Of a DNA stretch of 64,000 nucleotides, positions 54,794-62,942 are shown piece by piece; the stretch's first letter is position 1; each line of letters opens with the position of its first letter. A model generated the notes under the pieces. That model was not told the origin of the DNA. It saw only the letters and a program-made list of their open reading frames with translations, and made no database searches. The position numbers and the translations under genes were made by a program. This DNA comes from Thermaurantiacus tibetensis (GTDB lineage Bacteria > Pseudomonadota > Alphaproteobacteria > Sphingomonadales > Sphingomonadaceae), in the NCBI RefSeq assembly GCF_015354055.1, contig NZ_JACHTM010000005.1, forward strand, positions 48,646 through 112,645, in the 5' to 3' direction.

Positions 54794-55432
54794 GTGGCCG
54801 AGGCGCTGCGCTTTACCGGCGTCCGCGGCGTCATCGCCCGGCGGATGGCCGAGTCGCTCGCGACGACCGCCCAGCTCAGCTTCTTTGCCGATGCCGACGC
54901 CGCGGCCATGACTGCCGCGCGCGCCGCCTGGAAGGCCGCCGGCACGAAGGTGGGCTACGAGGATCTCGTCATCCACGCGCTCGCGCGCATCCTCCCCCGC
55001 TTCCCGCTCTTCAACGCCCACGAGGTGGACGGTGCGGTCGTCCCCCAGGCGGACATCCACGTCGGCGTGGCGATCGCCCTTCCCGGCGCGCTCGTGGTGC
55101 CGTGCGTGTTCGACTGCGCGGGCAAGGACCTGCCGACGATCGCCGCCGAGCGCGCGAGCCTCGTCGAGCGGGCGCCCCGGAACAGGCTGACGGTCCGCGA
55201 GATGTCGGGCGCGACCATCTCCATCTCCAACCTGGGCCTGACGAGGGTACGGCACTTCACCCCGATCCTCAACCGGCCGCAGACGGCGATCGTCGGGCTC
55301 GGCACCATCGGCCGCGACGGCACCATGGGGCTTTCGCTGACGGTCGATCACCGGGCGATCGACGGCGCGCCGGCGGGCGCGTTCCTGACCGCGCTCTGCG
55401 ACGCGCTCGAGGGGCCGCAGCCGCTGCCCTGA
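54794..55432 (+). CDS. 2-oxoacid dehydrogenase E2 acyltransferase, catalytic domain only
   Basis: A 212-residue protein consisting only of the acyltransferase domain. It starts with FTGVRGVIARRMAESLATTA, the usual beginning of the catalytic domain, and ends with the active-site motif LTVDHRAIDGAPAGAFLTAL near residue 185 (His and Asp). No lipoyl domain, hinge or E1/E3-binding domain is present; the lipoyl domain is encoded just upstream. Start is GTG at 54794. It transfers the acyl group to CoA. No E3 gene is in the window. Confidence 0.88.
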   Translation: MAEALRFTGVRGVIARRMAESLATTAQLSFFADADAAAMTAARAAWKAAGTKVGYEDLVIHALARILPRFPLFNAHEVDGAVVPQADIHVGVAIALPGALVVPCVFDCAGKDLPTIAAERASLVERAPRNRLTVREMSGATISISNLGLTRVRHFTPILNRPQTAIVGLGTIGRDGTMGLSLTVDHRAIDGAPAGAFLTALCDALEGPQPLP

Positions 55433-55443
55433 AGCGTGCGGGG

Positions 55444-55472
55444 TTGGCGCGGGCGGGGCGGACGCCTAGGGG
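55444..55472 (+). promoter_or_regulatory. Candidate promoter of the first superoxide dismutase gene
   Basis: TTGGCG, 17 bases, TAGGGG, in the 70-base gap after the E2 gene, 30 bases before the ATG. The -10 belongs to the TAGG-type boxes seen at several genes here. Confidence 0.45.
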
Positions 55473-55502
55473 AAGGGAGACGGACTTGCCCCGGAGTTCC
55501 CG

Positions 55503-56249
55503 ATGCGCACCCTTCGCCCCGCCCTCCTTCCCGCCCTTCTCCTGGCCCTTGCCGCGCCGGCGCTGGCGCAGGCGCCTGAGCCCGCTGCCACCGGCACCGC
55601 CGCGGCGCCGGCTCCGGTCGGCCCGTTCGCGCTCGATCCGCTTCCTTACGGCTTCGACGCGCTCGCTCCCGTCATCGATGCCGAGACGATGCGGCTGCAC
55701 TGGGGCGCCCACCACCGCGCCTATGTCGACAACCTCAACCGGGCGGTCGCCGCCGACCCGGCGCTCGCGAAGCTCTCGCTGGAGCAGATGCTGGCGCGCG
55801 TCTCGACGCTGCCGAAGCCAGTGCGCGACAACGGCGGCGGACACTGGAACCACCGCTTCTTCTGGACACTGATGACGGCGCCGGGGACCGGCGGCCAGCC
55901 GAGCCCCAGGCTGCTCGCCGCCATTGCCCGCGACTTCGGGAGCCTGCCGGCCTTCCGCCGCCAGTTCGAGCAGGCCGGCCTCAGGCAGTTCGGCTCGGGC
56001 TGGGCCTGGCTCATCGTCCGGCCTGACGGCCGCCTCGCCATCACGTCCACGCCCAACCAGGACAATCCGCTCATGGACGTGGTGCCCGAGGCCGAGCGCG
56101 GCACCCCCATCCTCGGCAACGACGTCTGGGAGCACGCCTACTACCTCTCCTACCGCAACCGGCGGGGCGAGTATCTCCAGAAATGGTGGGAGGTGGTAAA
56201 CTGGAACCAGGTGAGCCTGCTGTTCGAAGCGGCGCAGTCCCGCCGGTGA
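55503..56249 (+). CDS. Exported Fe/Mn superoxide dismutase, manganese-like
   Basis: A 248-residue superoxide dismutase with a signal peptide (LLPALLLALAAPALAQ, residues 8-23). Metal ligands are His in MRLHWGAHHRAYV near 64, His in GGGHWNHRFFW near 115, and Asp and His in LGNDVWEHAYYLSYRNRRGE near 206. The second-sphere residues are Gly four before the second ligand and Gln in NQDNPLM, the pattern of Mn-dependent enzymes. It removes superoxide in the periplasm. The stop overlaps the beta-helix gene (GTGA). Confidence 0.93.
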   Translation: MRTLRPALLPALLLALAAPALAQAPEPAATGTAAAPAPVGPFALDPLPYGFDALAPVIDAETMRLHWGAHHRAYVDNLNRAVAADPALAKLSLEQMLARVSTLPKPVRDNGGGHWNHRFFWTLMTAPGTGGQPSPRLLAAIARDFGSLPAFRRQFEQAGLRQFGSGWAWLIVRPDGRLAITSTPNQDNPLMDVVPEAERGTPILGNDVWEHAYYLSYRNRRGEYLQKWWEVVNWNQVSLLFEAAQSRR

Positions 56250-57226
56250 GGGTTCTTCTCCCCGCTGCCGCGCTGCTGGCGGGATCCTGCGCACAGGCGC
56301 CGAGCGCGGCGGCCGACGGGACATTTCCGGCCAGCTGCGCGACCTTCGAGGCCGTGGCGCGCGATGCGCCGGCAGGTGCCACGGTGCGGCTCTCGGGCGA
56401 CTGCGGGGCAATCCGCCTGCACGGGCGGCGGGCGCCGCTCACCGTGGACGCGAAGGGCGCCACCATCCGCGGCCTGTGGCTCATTCGGGTCTCCGACCTC
56501 ACCTGGCGCGGCGGCACGGTCGAAGCGCCCGGCGGGCGCGATGGCGTGAAGCAGGAGGGCTATGGCGGCATCGTCGAGTGGGCCGAGCGGGTGACGATCG
56601 AGGGCGTGACTTTCACCAACGCCTACCGCGGTCTCGTCACCCGCCGCGAGAACCGCGACATCACCGTGCGCGACAATCTCTTCACCGGCCTCAGGTCCGA
56701 CGGGCTCAACTTCACCGGCATCCGCGGCGGTCTCGTCGAGGGCAACCGCTTCCGCGACTTCGCCCCCATCCGCTCGACCTGCAGCTTCGCCGACGGCCGG
56801 GTCCAGGGCGGCGGCGTTGCGAAGGCGCGCTGCGAGGCCGAAGGTGGCAGCTGGAAGGACGGCGACCACCCCGACTGCATCCAGATGTGGGCGACCATCG
56901 AGGATGTCGTGGTCCGCCGCAACGTCATCGACACGCCGGCGCCGATCGATTGCCAGGGCATCACCAGCTTCGGCCGGCGAACCGATCGCTACGCCCGCAT
57001 CCAGGTGATCGACAACGAGGTGACAACCGACGACTGGAACGCGATCGCGATCGGCAACTGCACCGACTGCCTGATCCGCGGCAACCGGGTACGTGCCGCG
57101 ACGCGCGAGCGCGCCCACCACCCCTATATCCGGATCTTCGGCGAGGGGAGCGTCCTTGCCTGCGGCAATGACGTGAAGGGGCCGCACCCCAAGCAGCGGA
57201 TCGGCACCGAACGCTGCCCGCGCTGA
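56246..57226 (+). CDS. Exported right-handed beta-helix protein
   Basis: A 326-residue protein. The N-terminal segment VRVLLPAAALLAGSCAQ is a signal peptide, possibly a lipoprotein signal, although the residues before the cysteine are not ideal. The body has parallel beta-helix repeats such as GLWLIRVSDLTWRGGTVEA near residue 75 and GGLVEGNRFRDFAPIRST near 165, with cysteine pairs, resembling pectate-lyase-like or nitrous-oxide-accessory type folds. The function is unknown. The GTG start overlaps the stop of the first superoxide dismutase gene, and a second dismutase gene follows after 26 bases. Confidence 0.75.
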   Translation: MRVLLPAAALLAGSCAQAPSAAADGTFPASCATFEAVARDAPAGATVRLSGDCGAIRLHGRRAPLTVDAKGATIRGLWLIRVSDLTWRGGTVEAPGGRDGVKQEGYGGIVEWAERVTIEGVTFTNAYRGLVTRRENRDITVRDNLFTGLRSDGLNFTGIRGGLVEGNRFRDFAPIRSTCSFADGRVQGGGVAKARCEAEGGSWKDGDHPDCIQMWATIEDVVVRRNVIDTPAPIDCQGITSFGRRTDRYARIQVIDNEVTTDDWNAIAIGNCTDCLIRGNRVRAATRERAHHPYIRIFGEGSVLACGNDVKGPHPKQRIGTERCPR

Positions 57227-57252
57227 GACGCGACCACGGCAAGGAGACGCAC

Positions 57253-57903
57253 GTGACGGAGGAAACCCTGCCAGGCCCCGACGGGACCTTCGCGCTGCCC
57301 CCGCTCGCCTGGGCCCTGGATGCGCTCGCCCCCGCGATCGACGCCGAGACCATGTCGCTGCACTGGGGCGCGCACCACCGGGCCTATGTGGACAAGCTCA
57401 ATGCCGCGCTGGCCGCGCGGCCGAGCCTTCAGGGCAAGTCGCTCGAGGCGCTGCTGGCACGGGCCGGCACGCTCCACGCCGATGTCCGGACCAATGCCGG
57501 CCAGCACTGGAACCACGCCTTCTTCTGGGAGTCGATGGCGCCGCCGGGCAGGGGCGGCGCGCCGGACGGTGCGCTTCTGGCAGCGATCGAGCGCGACTTT
57601 GGCAGCCCCGGCGGCCTCGTCGAGGCCTTCGATGCCGCGGGCGCGGCCCATTTCGGCAGCGGCTGGGCCTGGCTGGTGCGAGCGGGCAACGGCCGGCTCG
57701 TGGTTGGCACCACGCCGGACGAGCAGTCCCCGCTGATGGAAGGCGCGGCGCTTTCGGGCACGCCGCTCCTCGTCAACGATCTCTGGGAGCACGCCTATTA
57801 TCTCGGCTACCGCAACCGGCGGGCGGACTATCTTGCGGCCTGGTGGCAGGTCGTGAACTGGAAGGCCGTGGGAGCGCGCTTCGCGGCGGCGCAAGCCGCT
57901 TGA
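57253..57903 (+). CDS. Fe/Mn superoxide dismutase without signal peptide
   Basis: A 216-residue cytosolic superoxide dismutase. Ligands are His in MSLHWGAHHRAYV near residue 37, His in GQHWNHAFFW near 85, and Asp and His in VNDLWEHAYYLGYRNRRADY near 176. The tuning residue four before the second ligand is Gln, as in Fe enzymes, while the residue aligned with the Mn-type Gln is Glu (PDEQSPLM). This is unlike the upstream paralogue. Start is GTG with AAGGAG 8 bases before. It closes a dismutase/beta-helix/dismutase trio. Confidence 0.92.
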   Translation: MTEETLPGPDGTFALPPLAWALDALAPAIDAETMSLHWGAHHRAYVDKLNAALAARPSLQGKSLEALLARAGTLHADVRTNAGQHWNHAFFWESMAPPGRGGAPDGALLAAIERDFGSPGGLVEAFDAAGAAHFGSGWAWLVRAGNGRLVVGTTPDEQSPLMEGAALSGTPLLVNDLWEHAYYLGYRNRRADYLAAWWQVVNWKAVGARFAAAQAA

Positions 57904-57908
57904 GCCGA

Positions 57909-57937
57909 TTGCGGGCACGCGGGAAGCGTGATAAGAA
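57909..57937 (+). promoter_or_regulatory. Candidate promoter of the PEP-CTERM gene
   Basis: TTGCGG, 17 bases, TAAGAA, inside an unusually AT-rich stretch (ATAAGAATACAACAG) in the 90 bases before the PEP-CTERM protein gene. Confidence 0.4.
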
Positions 57938-57993
57938 TACAACAGTTCGGGGGGGCAATGGGGCGTTCCTCCGGTTCGCGGAGGGGTAGCAGG

Positions 57994-58560
57994 ATGTTTC
58001 GCAACATCGTTGCAGCGGGTCTCGTGGCGGCCGGGCTGGCGCTGGCGCCGGCACAGGCGGCAGTCGACTTCACGGCGAGCCTCGTCACGGTGGCGCCGGC
58101 AGGGCCGGGAAGCTGGACCTTCGCGGTCGGCGGCTGGGGCGGCGGCGGCACCGTCTCGGGCACCTTCGACGGCACCGATTTCGACCTCGATGGCCAGCTC
58201 AACAGCTTCGCCGGTGAAGTCACCGGCTTCACCATGTTCTACAGCGGCGGGACCATCGTGGCGCCCTTCGCGCTCGGTTTCGCCGACCTGTTCGGGCTCG
58301 TCTATGACCTGAACGGCGGCCCGCTGGGCGACGGCACCACGCTTGCCATCGAGGGCATTGGCGCCGCCGCTCCCGGCCTGCTGTTTGCCATCGGCCCGGG
58401 CCCGGTCGCGCTTTGCGGCACCGGCGCGACGTGCGGCATCATCGAGGGCCTGCCCGCGTCCGGGGGCGTCATTCCCGAGCCGGGCACCTGGGCGCTGCTG
58501 ATCGCGGGCTTCGGGCTGGTGGGCGCGGCCGCCCGCCGACGCCGCCCGGCCGCCGCCTGA
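57994..58560 (+). CDS. PEPxxWA-CTERM surface protein
   Basis: A 188-residue exported protein. A signal peptide covers residues 1-22 (IVAAGLVAAGLALAPAQA). The middle is a glycine- and aspartate-rich beta domain. The C-terminus is a PEP-CTERM sorting signal: VIPEPGTWALLIAGFGLVGA followed by AARRRR. The WA variant is typical of alphaproteobacteria. Such proteins are processed by an exosortase and end in the outer envelope or in exopolysaccharide. No exosortase gene is in the window. The ATG at 57994 follows AGGGG. Confidence 0.88.
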   Translation: MFRNIVAAGLVAAGLALAPAQAAVDFTASLVTVAPAGPGSWTFAVGGWGGGGTVSGTFDGTDFDLDGQLNSFAGEVTGFTMFYSGGTIVAPFALGFADLFGLVYDLNGGPLGDGTTLAIEGIGAAAPGLLFAIGPGPVALCGTGATCGIIEGLPASGGVIPEPGTWALLIAGFGLVGAAARRRRPAAA

Positions 58561-58566
58561 GCGCAG

Positions 58567-59148
58567 CTAGAGGCCGAGGAGGGCGCGCGCCTCGGCGCCC
58601 GCCCAGTCCCGGTCGCCGGCGTAGCGCCAGATCTCCTTCCCGTCGGGCCCGTAGAGGATGGAGAGCGGCAGGCCGGTCGCCTTCACCGCAGCGCCGAACT
58701 GCATGCCCGATTCGAGCCGGGTGCGGAGGTTCGGATAGCGTTCGGCGGTGAAGGCCGGGCCGACCTTCCGCCAGCCCTCCATGTCCTGGCTCACCGGCAC
58801 CACGACAAGCCGGCCCTTCGTCTCGGCGGCGAGCTGGTCGAGGGTGGGGAGTTCCTTGAGGCAGGGCGCGCACCAGGTGGCCCAGAGGTTGACGAGCACC
58901 GGCTGGCCCGGGTTGGCGGCGAGAATGTCGGCGATGGTCTCGGTCCTGCCATCGGGCCCGGTCTCGAGCGGCAGCGCCGGCGCCGGCATTCCGGCGAAGT
59001 CTCGAATGAGGCGCCCGGCCGCGGCCGGGGCGGCGCTTCCTTGCCCAGCGCCTGCCTGCCCGCTAGGCGCTGGGGCGGGCGGCTCAGCAGGGCCGCATGA
59101 GGCCAGAAGCGAGGCCAGAAGCAGTGCAAGGACGGGCACGAGACGCAT
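58567..59148 (-). CDS. TlpA-family thiol:disulfide lipoprotein
   Basis: A 193-residue periplasmic thioredoxin-like protein with the lipoprotein signal [13 protein letters not shown] (cysteine near residue 18) and an alanine/proline linker. The redox centre is [17 protein letters not shown] near residue 87 (CAPC). It probably reduces disulfides in cytochrome c assembly or envelope proteins. The ATG has GGAG 6 bases before it. Its start codon shares bases with the divergent argH start (CATG), so there is no intergenic space between them. Confidence 0.9.
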   Translation of the reverse strand: MRLVPVLALLLASLLASCGPAEPPAPAPSGQAGAGQGSAAPAAAGRLIRDFAGMPAPALPLETGPDGRTETIADILAANPGQPVLVNLWATWCAPCLKELPTLDQLAAETKGRLVVVPVSQDMEGWRKVGPAFTAERYPNLRTRLESGMQFGAAVKATGLPLSILYGPDGKEIWRYAGDRDWAGAEARALLGL

Positions 59149-60547
59149 GACGGGCTCCGAGACCAACCGCGCCTGGGGCGGCCGCTTCGCCGGCGGCCCC
59201 GCCGCCGTGATGGCGCGGATAAATGCCTCCATCCCGTTCGACAAGCGGCTGTGGCGGCACGACATCGCCGGCTCGATCGCCCATGCCCGGATGCTCGGCG
59301 AGACGGGCATCCTCGCAGCCGCCGACGCGGAGGCGCTGGTGGACGGCCTCGAGCGGCTTGCGGCGCAGTGGGAGGCGGACGGCGTGCCCGAGGACCTTGC
59401 GCTCGAGGACATCCACATGACGGTCGAGGCGAAGCTCGCCGAGATCGTCGGGCCGGTAGCCGGGCGGCTCCATACCGCGCGTTCGCGCAACGACCAGGTT
59501 GCCACCAGCTTCCGCCTGTGGGTGCGCGATGCGATCGACGCGCATGTCGCGGCACTGGTTGCCTTCTCGCGCATCCTGCTCGACCGGGCCGAAGCCGAGG
59601 CGGAGACGGTCATGCCCGGCTTCACCCACCTCCAGGTGGCGCAGCCTGTCACGCTCGGCCATCACCTCATGGCCTATGTCGAGATGCTCTGGCGCGACAT
59701 CGACCGGTTTCTCGACGCCCGTGCGCGGATGAACCTCTGCCCTCTGGGCGCGGCGGCGCTGGCCGGCACCGGCTTTCCGATCGACCGGGAGCTGACCGCC
59801 AGGCTGCTCGGCTTCGACGCGCCGACCGCCAATGCGCTCGACAGCGTCTCGGACCGGGATTTCGCACTCGACTACCTCATGGCGGCGACGCAATGCGCGC
59901 TCCACCTGTCGCGGCTGGCCGAGGAGCTGGTGCTGTGGGCCAGCCAGCCTTTCCGCTTCGTCGAACTTCCCGACGCCTGGTCGACCGGCTCGTCGATCAT
60001 GCCGCAGAAGCGGAACCCTGATGCCGCCGAGCTGGTGCGCGGGCACGCGGGCCGCATCCTCGGGCTGATGACCGGGCTGTGCGCCACGATGAAGGGCCTG
60101 CCGCTCGCCTATTCCAAGGACATGCAGGACGACAAGGAGCCGCTGTTCGAGGCCCATGACCTCCTCGAGCTTTCGATCGCGGCGATGGCCGGGATGATGG
60201 CCGATATCCGCTTCGTGCCCGAGCGGATGCGGGCCGTGGCGGCGAGCGGCTTCTCGACTGCGACCGACCTTGCCGACTGGCTCGTGCGGGCGAAGGGCGT
60301 GCCGTTCCGCGAGGCGCACCACCTGACCGGCCGGGCGGTGAAGGCGGCCGAGGCGGCGGGGGTGGAGCTTGCCGGGCTTTCCACCGAGATGCTGGCGGCG
60401 ATCGACCCGCGGCTTGCCGATGCGCACGAGGCGCCGCTTTCGGTCGAGGCCTCGGTCGCCTCGCGGCTGAGCGAGGGCGGCACGGCCCCGGCCGCCGTGC
60501 GGGAGGCGATTGCCGCGGCCCGCGAGCGGCTGGAGGCCTTCGCATGA
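59147..60547 (+). CDS. argH: Argininosuccinate lyase
   Basis: A 466-residue enzyme that splits argininosuccinate into arginine and fumarate, the last step of arginine synthesis. The N-terminal [40 protein letters not shown] near residue 107 and the fumarase-family signature [19 protein letters not shown] near 281 are present. The chosen ATG overlaps that of tlpA on the other strand; the longer upstream frame is antisense to tlpA. The stop overlaps lptM (ATGA). First gene of argH-lptM-lysA-galU-cysG-like. Confidence 0.96.
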   Translation: MTGSETNRAWGGRFAGGPAAVMARINASIPFDKRLWRHDIAGSIAHARMLGETGILAAADAEALVDGLERLAAQWEADGVPEDLALEDIHMTVEAKLAEIVGPVAGRLHTARSRNDQVATSFRLWVRDAIDAHVAALVAFSRILLDRAEAEAETVMPGFTHLQVAQPVTLGHHLMAYVEMLWRDIDRFLDARARMNLCPLGAAALAGTGFPIDRELTARLLGFDAPTANALDSVSDRDFALDYLMAATQCALHLSRLAEELVLWASQPFRFVELPDAWSTGSSIMPQKRNPDAAELVRGHAGRILGLMTGLCATMKGLPLAYSKDMQDDKEPLFEAHDLLELSIAAMAGMMADIRFVPERMRAVAASGFSTATDLADWLVRAKGVPFREAHHLTGRAVKAAEAAGVELAGLSTEMLAAIDPRLADAHEAPLSVEASVASRLSEGGTAPAAVREAIAAARERLEAFA

Positions 60548-60792
60548 AGGGGAGTCTGGCCCTTGTCCTCGCCTTGCTTGTAGCCGGGTGCGGCCACAAG
60601 GGGGCGCTGACGCGGGTGCCGGCCGACGCCGACTGGAGCGTGGAGCAGCGGCGCGCCCAGCGCGCCCGCGACGCGGCCGACACCGAGGCGGGTCTGCGCC
60701 TGCCGCCCGAGGCGCGGCCGGTCCGGCAGGACGACGTGCTGACGGTGACCCGCGAGCGCCGCACCGACGGCTTCGACCTGCCGCCTCCTTGA
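60544..60792 (+). CDS. lptM: Small lipoprotein, LptM-like
   Basis: An 82-residue lipoprotein: signal [13 protein letters not shown] with the cysteine at residue 16, followed by GHKGAL, which fits the CGxKG motif of LptM (YifL). LptM helps the LptDE translocon of lipopolysaccharide to mature. The remainder is charged and probably disordered. It lies between argH and lysA, where LptM is commonly encoded before lysA in proteobacteria. ATGA overlap with argH, and 1 base before the lysA start. Confidence 0.78.
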   Translation: MKGSLALVLALLVAGCGHKGALTRVPADADWSVEQRRAQRARDAADTEAGLRLPPEARPVRQDDVLTVTRERRTDGFDLPPP

Positions 60793-60793
60793 G

Positions 60794-62068
60794 ATGCACC
60801 ATTTCGCGCTCGTCGATGGCGTGATGCACGCGGAAGGCGTTCCGCTCCCCGCGCTTGCCGAAGCCGTCGGCACCCCCTTCTACTGCTACTCCGCCGCGAC
60901 GCTCGCACGTCACGCCCAGGTGTTCCGCGCCGCGCTCGCACATCTCTCCCCGCCACCGCTTCTGGCCTACGCCGTCAAGGCCAACCCGAACCTCGCCGTT
61001 ATCCGCACGCTGGCCGGCGAGGGCTACGGCGCCGACGTGGTCTCGGAAGGGGAGATGCGCCGCGCGCTCGCCGCCGGCGTGCCGCCGGAGCGCATCATCT
61101 TCTCGGGCGTGGGCAAGACGGCAGGCGAGCTCGAGGCGGCGCTCTGCGCCGGCATCTACCAGATCAACGTCGAGAGCGAGGAGGAGCTCCACGCGCTGTC
61201 CGCCATCGCGGCGGGCCTTGGCCTCGCCGCCCCCGTCGCGCTCAGGGTCAACCCGGACGTGGACGCGGGCACGCACGCCAAGATCGCAACCGGCGGGTCG
61301 GAGGCCAAGTTCGGCATTCCGGCCGAGCGCATCCCGGCGCTCTACGCCGAGGCCGCGCGCCTTCCCGGCCTTGTGCCCCACGGTCTTGCCGTCCACATCG
61401 GCAGCCAGCTTGGCGACCTCGCGCCGATGGAGGCGGCCTTCTCCCGCCTGGGCGCGCTCATCGCCGAGATCCGCCGCGCCGGGCTTGCCGTGACCCGCGC
61501 CGACCTCGGTGGCGGGCTTGGCATTCCCTATGATCCGGCGCTTCCCGAGCCGCCGTCGCCCGAGGCCTATGGCGCGATGGTGGCGCGGGTGACGGCCGGC
61601 TGGGACGTGCGGCTCGCCTTCGAGCCCGGCCGCCTTCTCGTCGGCAACGCAGGCATCCTCGTCTCGCGCGTGATCCGGGTGAAGCGGGGCTTGCGGCGCA
61701 TCTTCGTGGTGCTGGATGCCGCCATGAACGACCTCATCCGCCCCACCCTCTACGGCGTGTTCCACGACATCCGGGCGGTCGTGCCGCGGCCGGGCGCGCT
61801 TCGCGCCACCTTCGTCGGCCCGGTGTGCGAGACAGGCGACCAGTTCGCCGAGGACCGCGAGACGACTCCGCTCGAACCGGGCGACCTCGTCGCCCTCATG
61901 ACCGCCGGCGCCTACGGGGCGACCATGGCATCCACCTACAATTCGCGTCCGCTGGTCCCGGAAGTGCTTGTCAGGGGACGCGAATGGGCGCTGGTGCGGG
62001 AGCGCCAGACGGTGGACGACATGCTGCGGCAGGAGCACCTGCCGCCCTGGCTCGAGGAGGGGGGATGA
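60794..62068 (+). CDS. lysA: Diaminopimelate decarboxylase
   Basis: A 424-residue PLP enzyme that makes L-lysine from meso-diaminopimelate. The PLP lysine is in LLAYAVKANPNLAVIRTLAG near residue 60, the phosphate-binding EPGRLLVGNAG near 276, the substrate-side cysteine in VGPVCETGDQFAEDRE near 340, and YGATMASTYNSRPLVPEV near 375. Length is normal. It follows lptM after 1 base and overlaps galU (ATGA). Confidence 0.96.
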   Translation: MHHFALVDGVMHAEGVPLPALAEAVGTPFYCYSAATLARHAQVFRAALAHLSPPPLLAYAVKANPNLAVIRTLAGEGYGADVVSEGEMRRALAAGVPPERIIFSGVGKTAGELEAALCAGIYQINVESEEELHALSAIAAGLGLAAPVALRVNPDVDAGTHAKIATGGSEAKFGIPAERIPALYAEAARLPGLVPHGLAVHIGSQLGDLAPMEAAFSRLGALIAEIRRAGLAVTRADLGGGLGIPYDPALPEPPSPEAYGAMVARVTAGWDVRLAFEPGRLLVGNAGILVSRVIRVKRGLRRIFVVLDAAMNDLIRPTLYGVFHDIRAVVPRPGALRATFVGPVCETGDQFAEDRETTPLEPGDLVALMTAGAYGATMASTYNSRPLVPEVLVRGREWALVRERQTVDDMLRQEHLPPWLEEGG

Positions 62069-62934
62069 CCAGACCCGAGATCGCCGTGCTGCCGGTGGGT
62101 GGCATGGGCACGCGCTTCCTGCCGGCCACCAAGTCGGTGGCGAAGGAGCTGCTGCCGGTCGTCGACCGGCCGCTCCTGCAGTATGCGGTGGACGAGGCGC
62201 GTGCTGCGGGCATCAGCCAGTTCGTGCTGGTGACCGCGCGCGGCAAGGCGAGCCTTGCCGACTATTTCGACGTGCCGGGCGAGCTGGTGCGGCTGCTCGA
62301 GGAGCGCGGCAAGGCGCGCGAGCTTGCCATCCTCGCCGAGACCCAATTGCCGCCCGGCGCGGTCATCTCGACCCGCCAGCAGCAGCCGCTGGGCCTCGGC
62401 CATGCGGTCTGGTGCGCGCGGCACATCGTCGGCCGCAGGCCCTTTGCCGTGCTGCTGCCCGACGAGTTCCTGCACGACCCCGCCGCCCCCTGTCTGAAGC
62501 AGATGGTGGAGGCCCATGCCCGGCTGGGCGGCAACCTCGTGGCCGTCATGGAAGTGCCGGAGGACCAGACCGACCGCTACGGGATCGTGGCGCCCGGCGC
62601 GACCCATGGCCTCGTCACGGAAGTCAAGGGGCTCGTCGAGAAGCCGGCTCCGGGCACGGCACCCTCGCGCCTCGCCGTCATCGGCCGCTACATTCTCCAG
62701 CCGGAGGTGATGGACATCCTCGGGGAAGGGCGCAGGGGCGCAGGCGGCGAGATCCAGCTGACCGATGCCATGGCCGAGCTCATCGGCCGCCAGCCCTTCC
62801 ATGCGCTGACCTTCACCGGCCGGCGCTTCGACTGCGGCGACAAGGCGGGCCATGTCATCGCCAACGTGGCGATCGCGCTCGAGCGGCCCGACATCGCGCC
62901 CCAGCTTCGGGCCTGGCTCGCCGCCAACCTCTAG
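62065..62934 (+). CDS. galU: UTP-glucose-1-phosphate uridylyltransferase
   Basis: A 289-residue nucleotidyltransferase that makes UDP-glucose for envelope sugars. The N-terminal VLPVGGMGTRFLPATKSVAK at residues 8-27 with the following KELLPVVDRPLLQYAVDEA, and the motif QQQPLGLGHAVWCARH near 103 are diagnostic, as is GGEIQLTDAMAEL near 227. The usual alanine after LP in AGLGTRF is valine here (LPVGGMGTR). Overlaps lysA by 4 bases and is 8 bases before the cysG-like gene. Confidence 0.94.
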   Translation: MTRPEIAVLPVGGMGTRFLPATKSVAKELLPVVDRPLLQYAVDEARAAGISQFVLVTARGKASLADYFDVPGELVRLLEERGKARELAILAETQLPPGAVISTRQQQPLGLGHAVWCARHIVGRRPFAVLLPDEFLHDPAAPCLKQMVEAHARLGGNLVAVMEVPEDQTDRYGIVAPGATHGLVTEVKGLVEKPAPGTAPSRLAVIGRYILQPEVMDILGEGRRGAGGEIQLTDAMAELIGRQPFHALTFTGRRFDCGDKAGHVIANVAIALERPDIAPQLRAWLAANL

Positions 62935-62942
62935 CGCACCCC

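Noticed and set aside
59084..62038. Minus-strand open frame of 984 codons across argH and lysA
   Set aside because: Same composition artefact; the plus strand carries clear argH, lptM and lysA genes with intact motifs.
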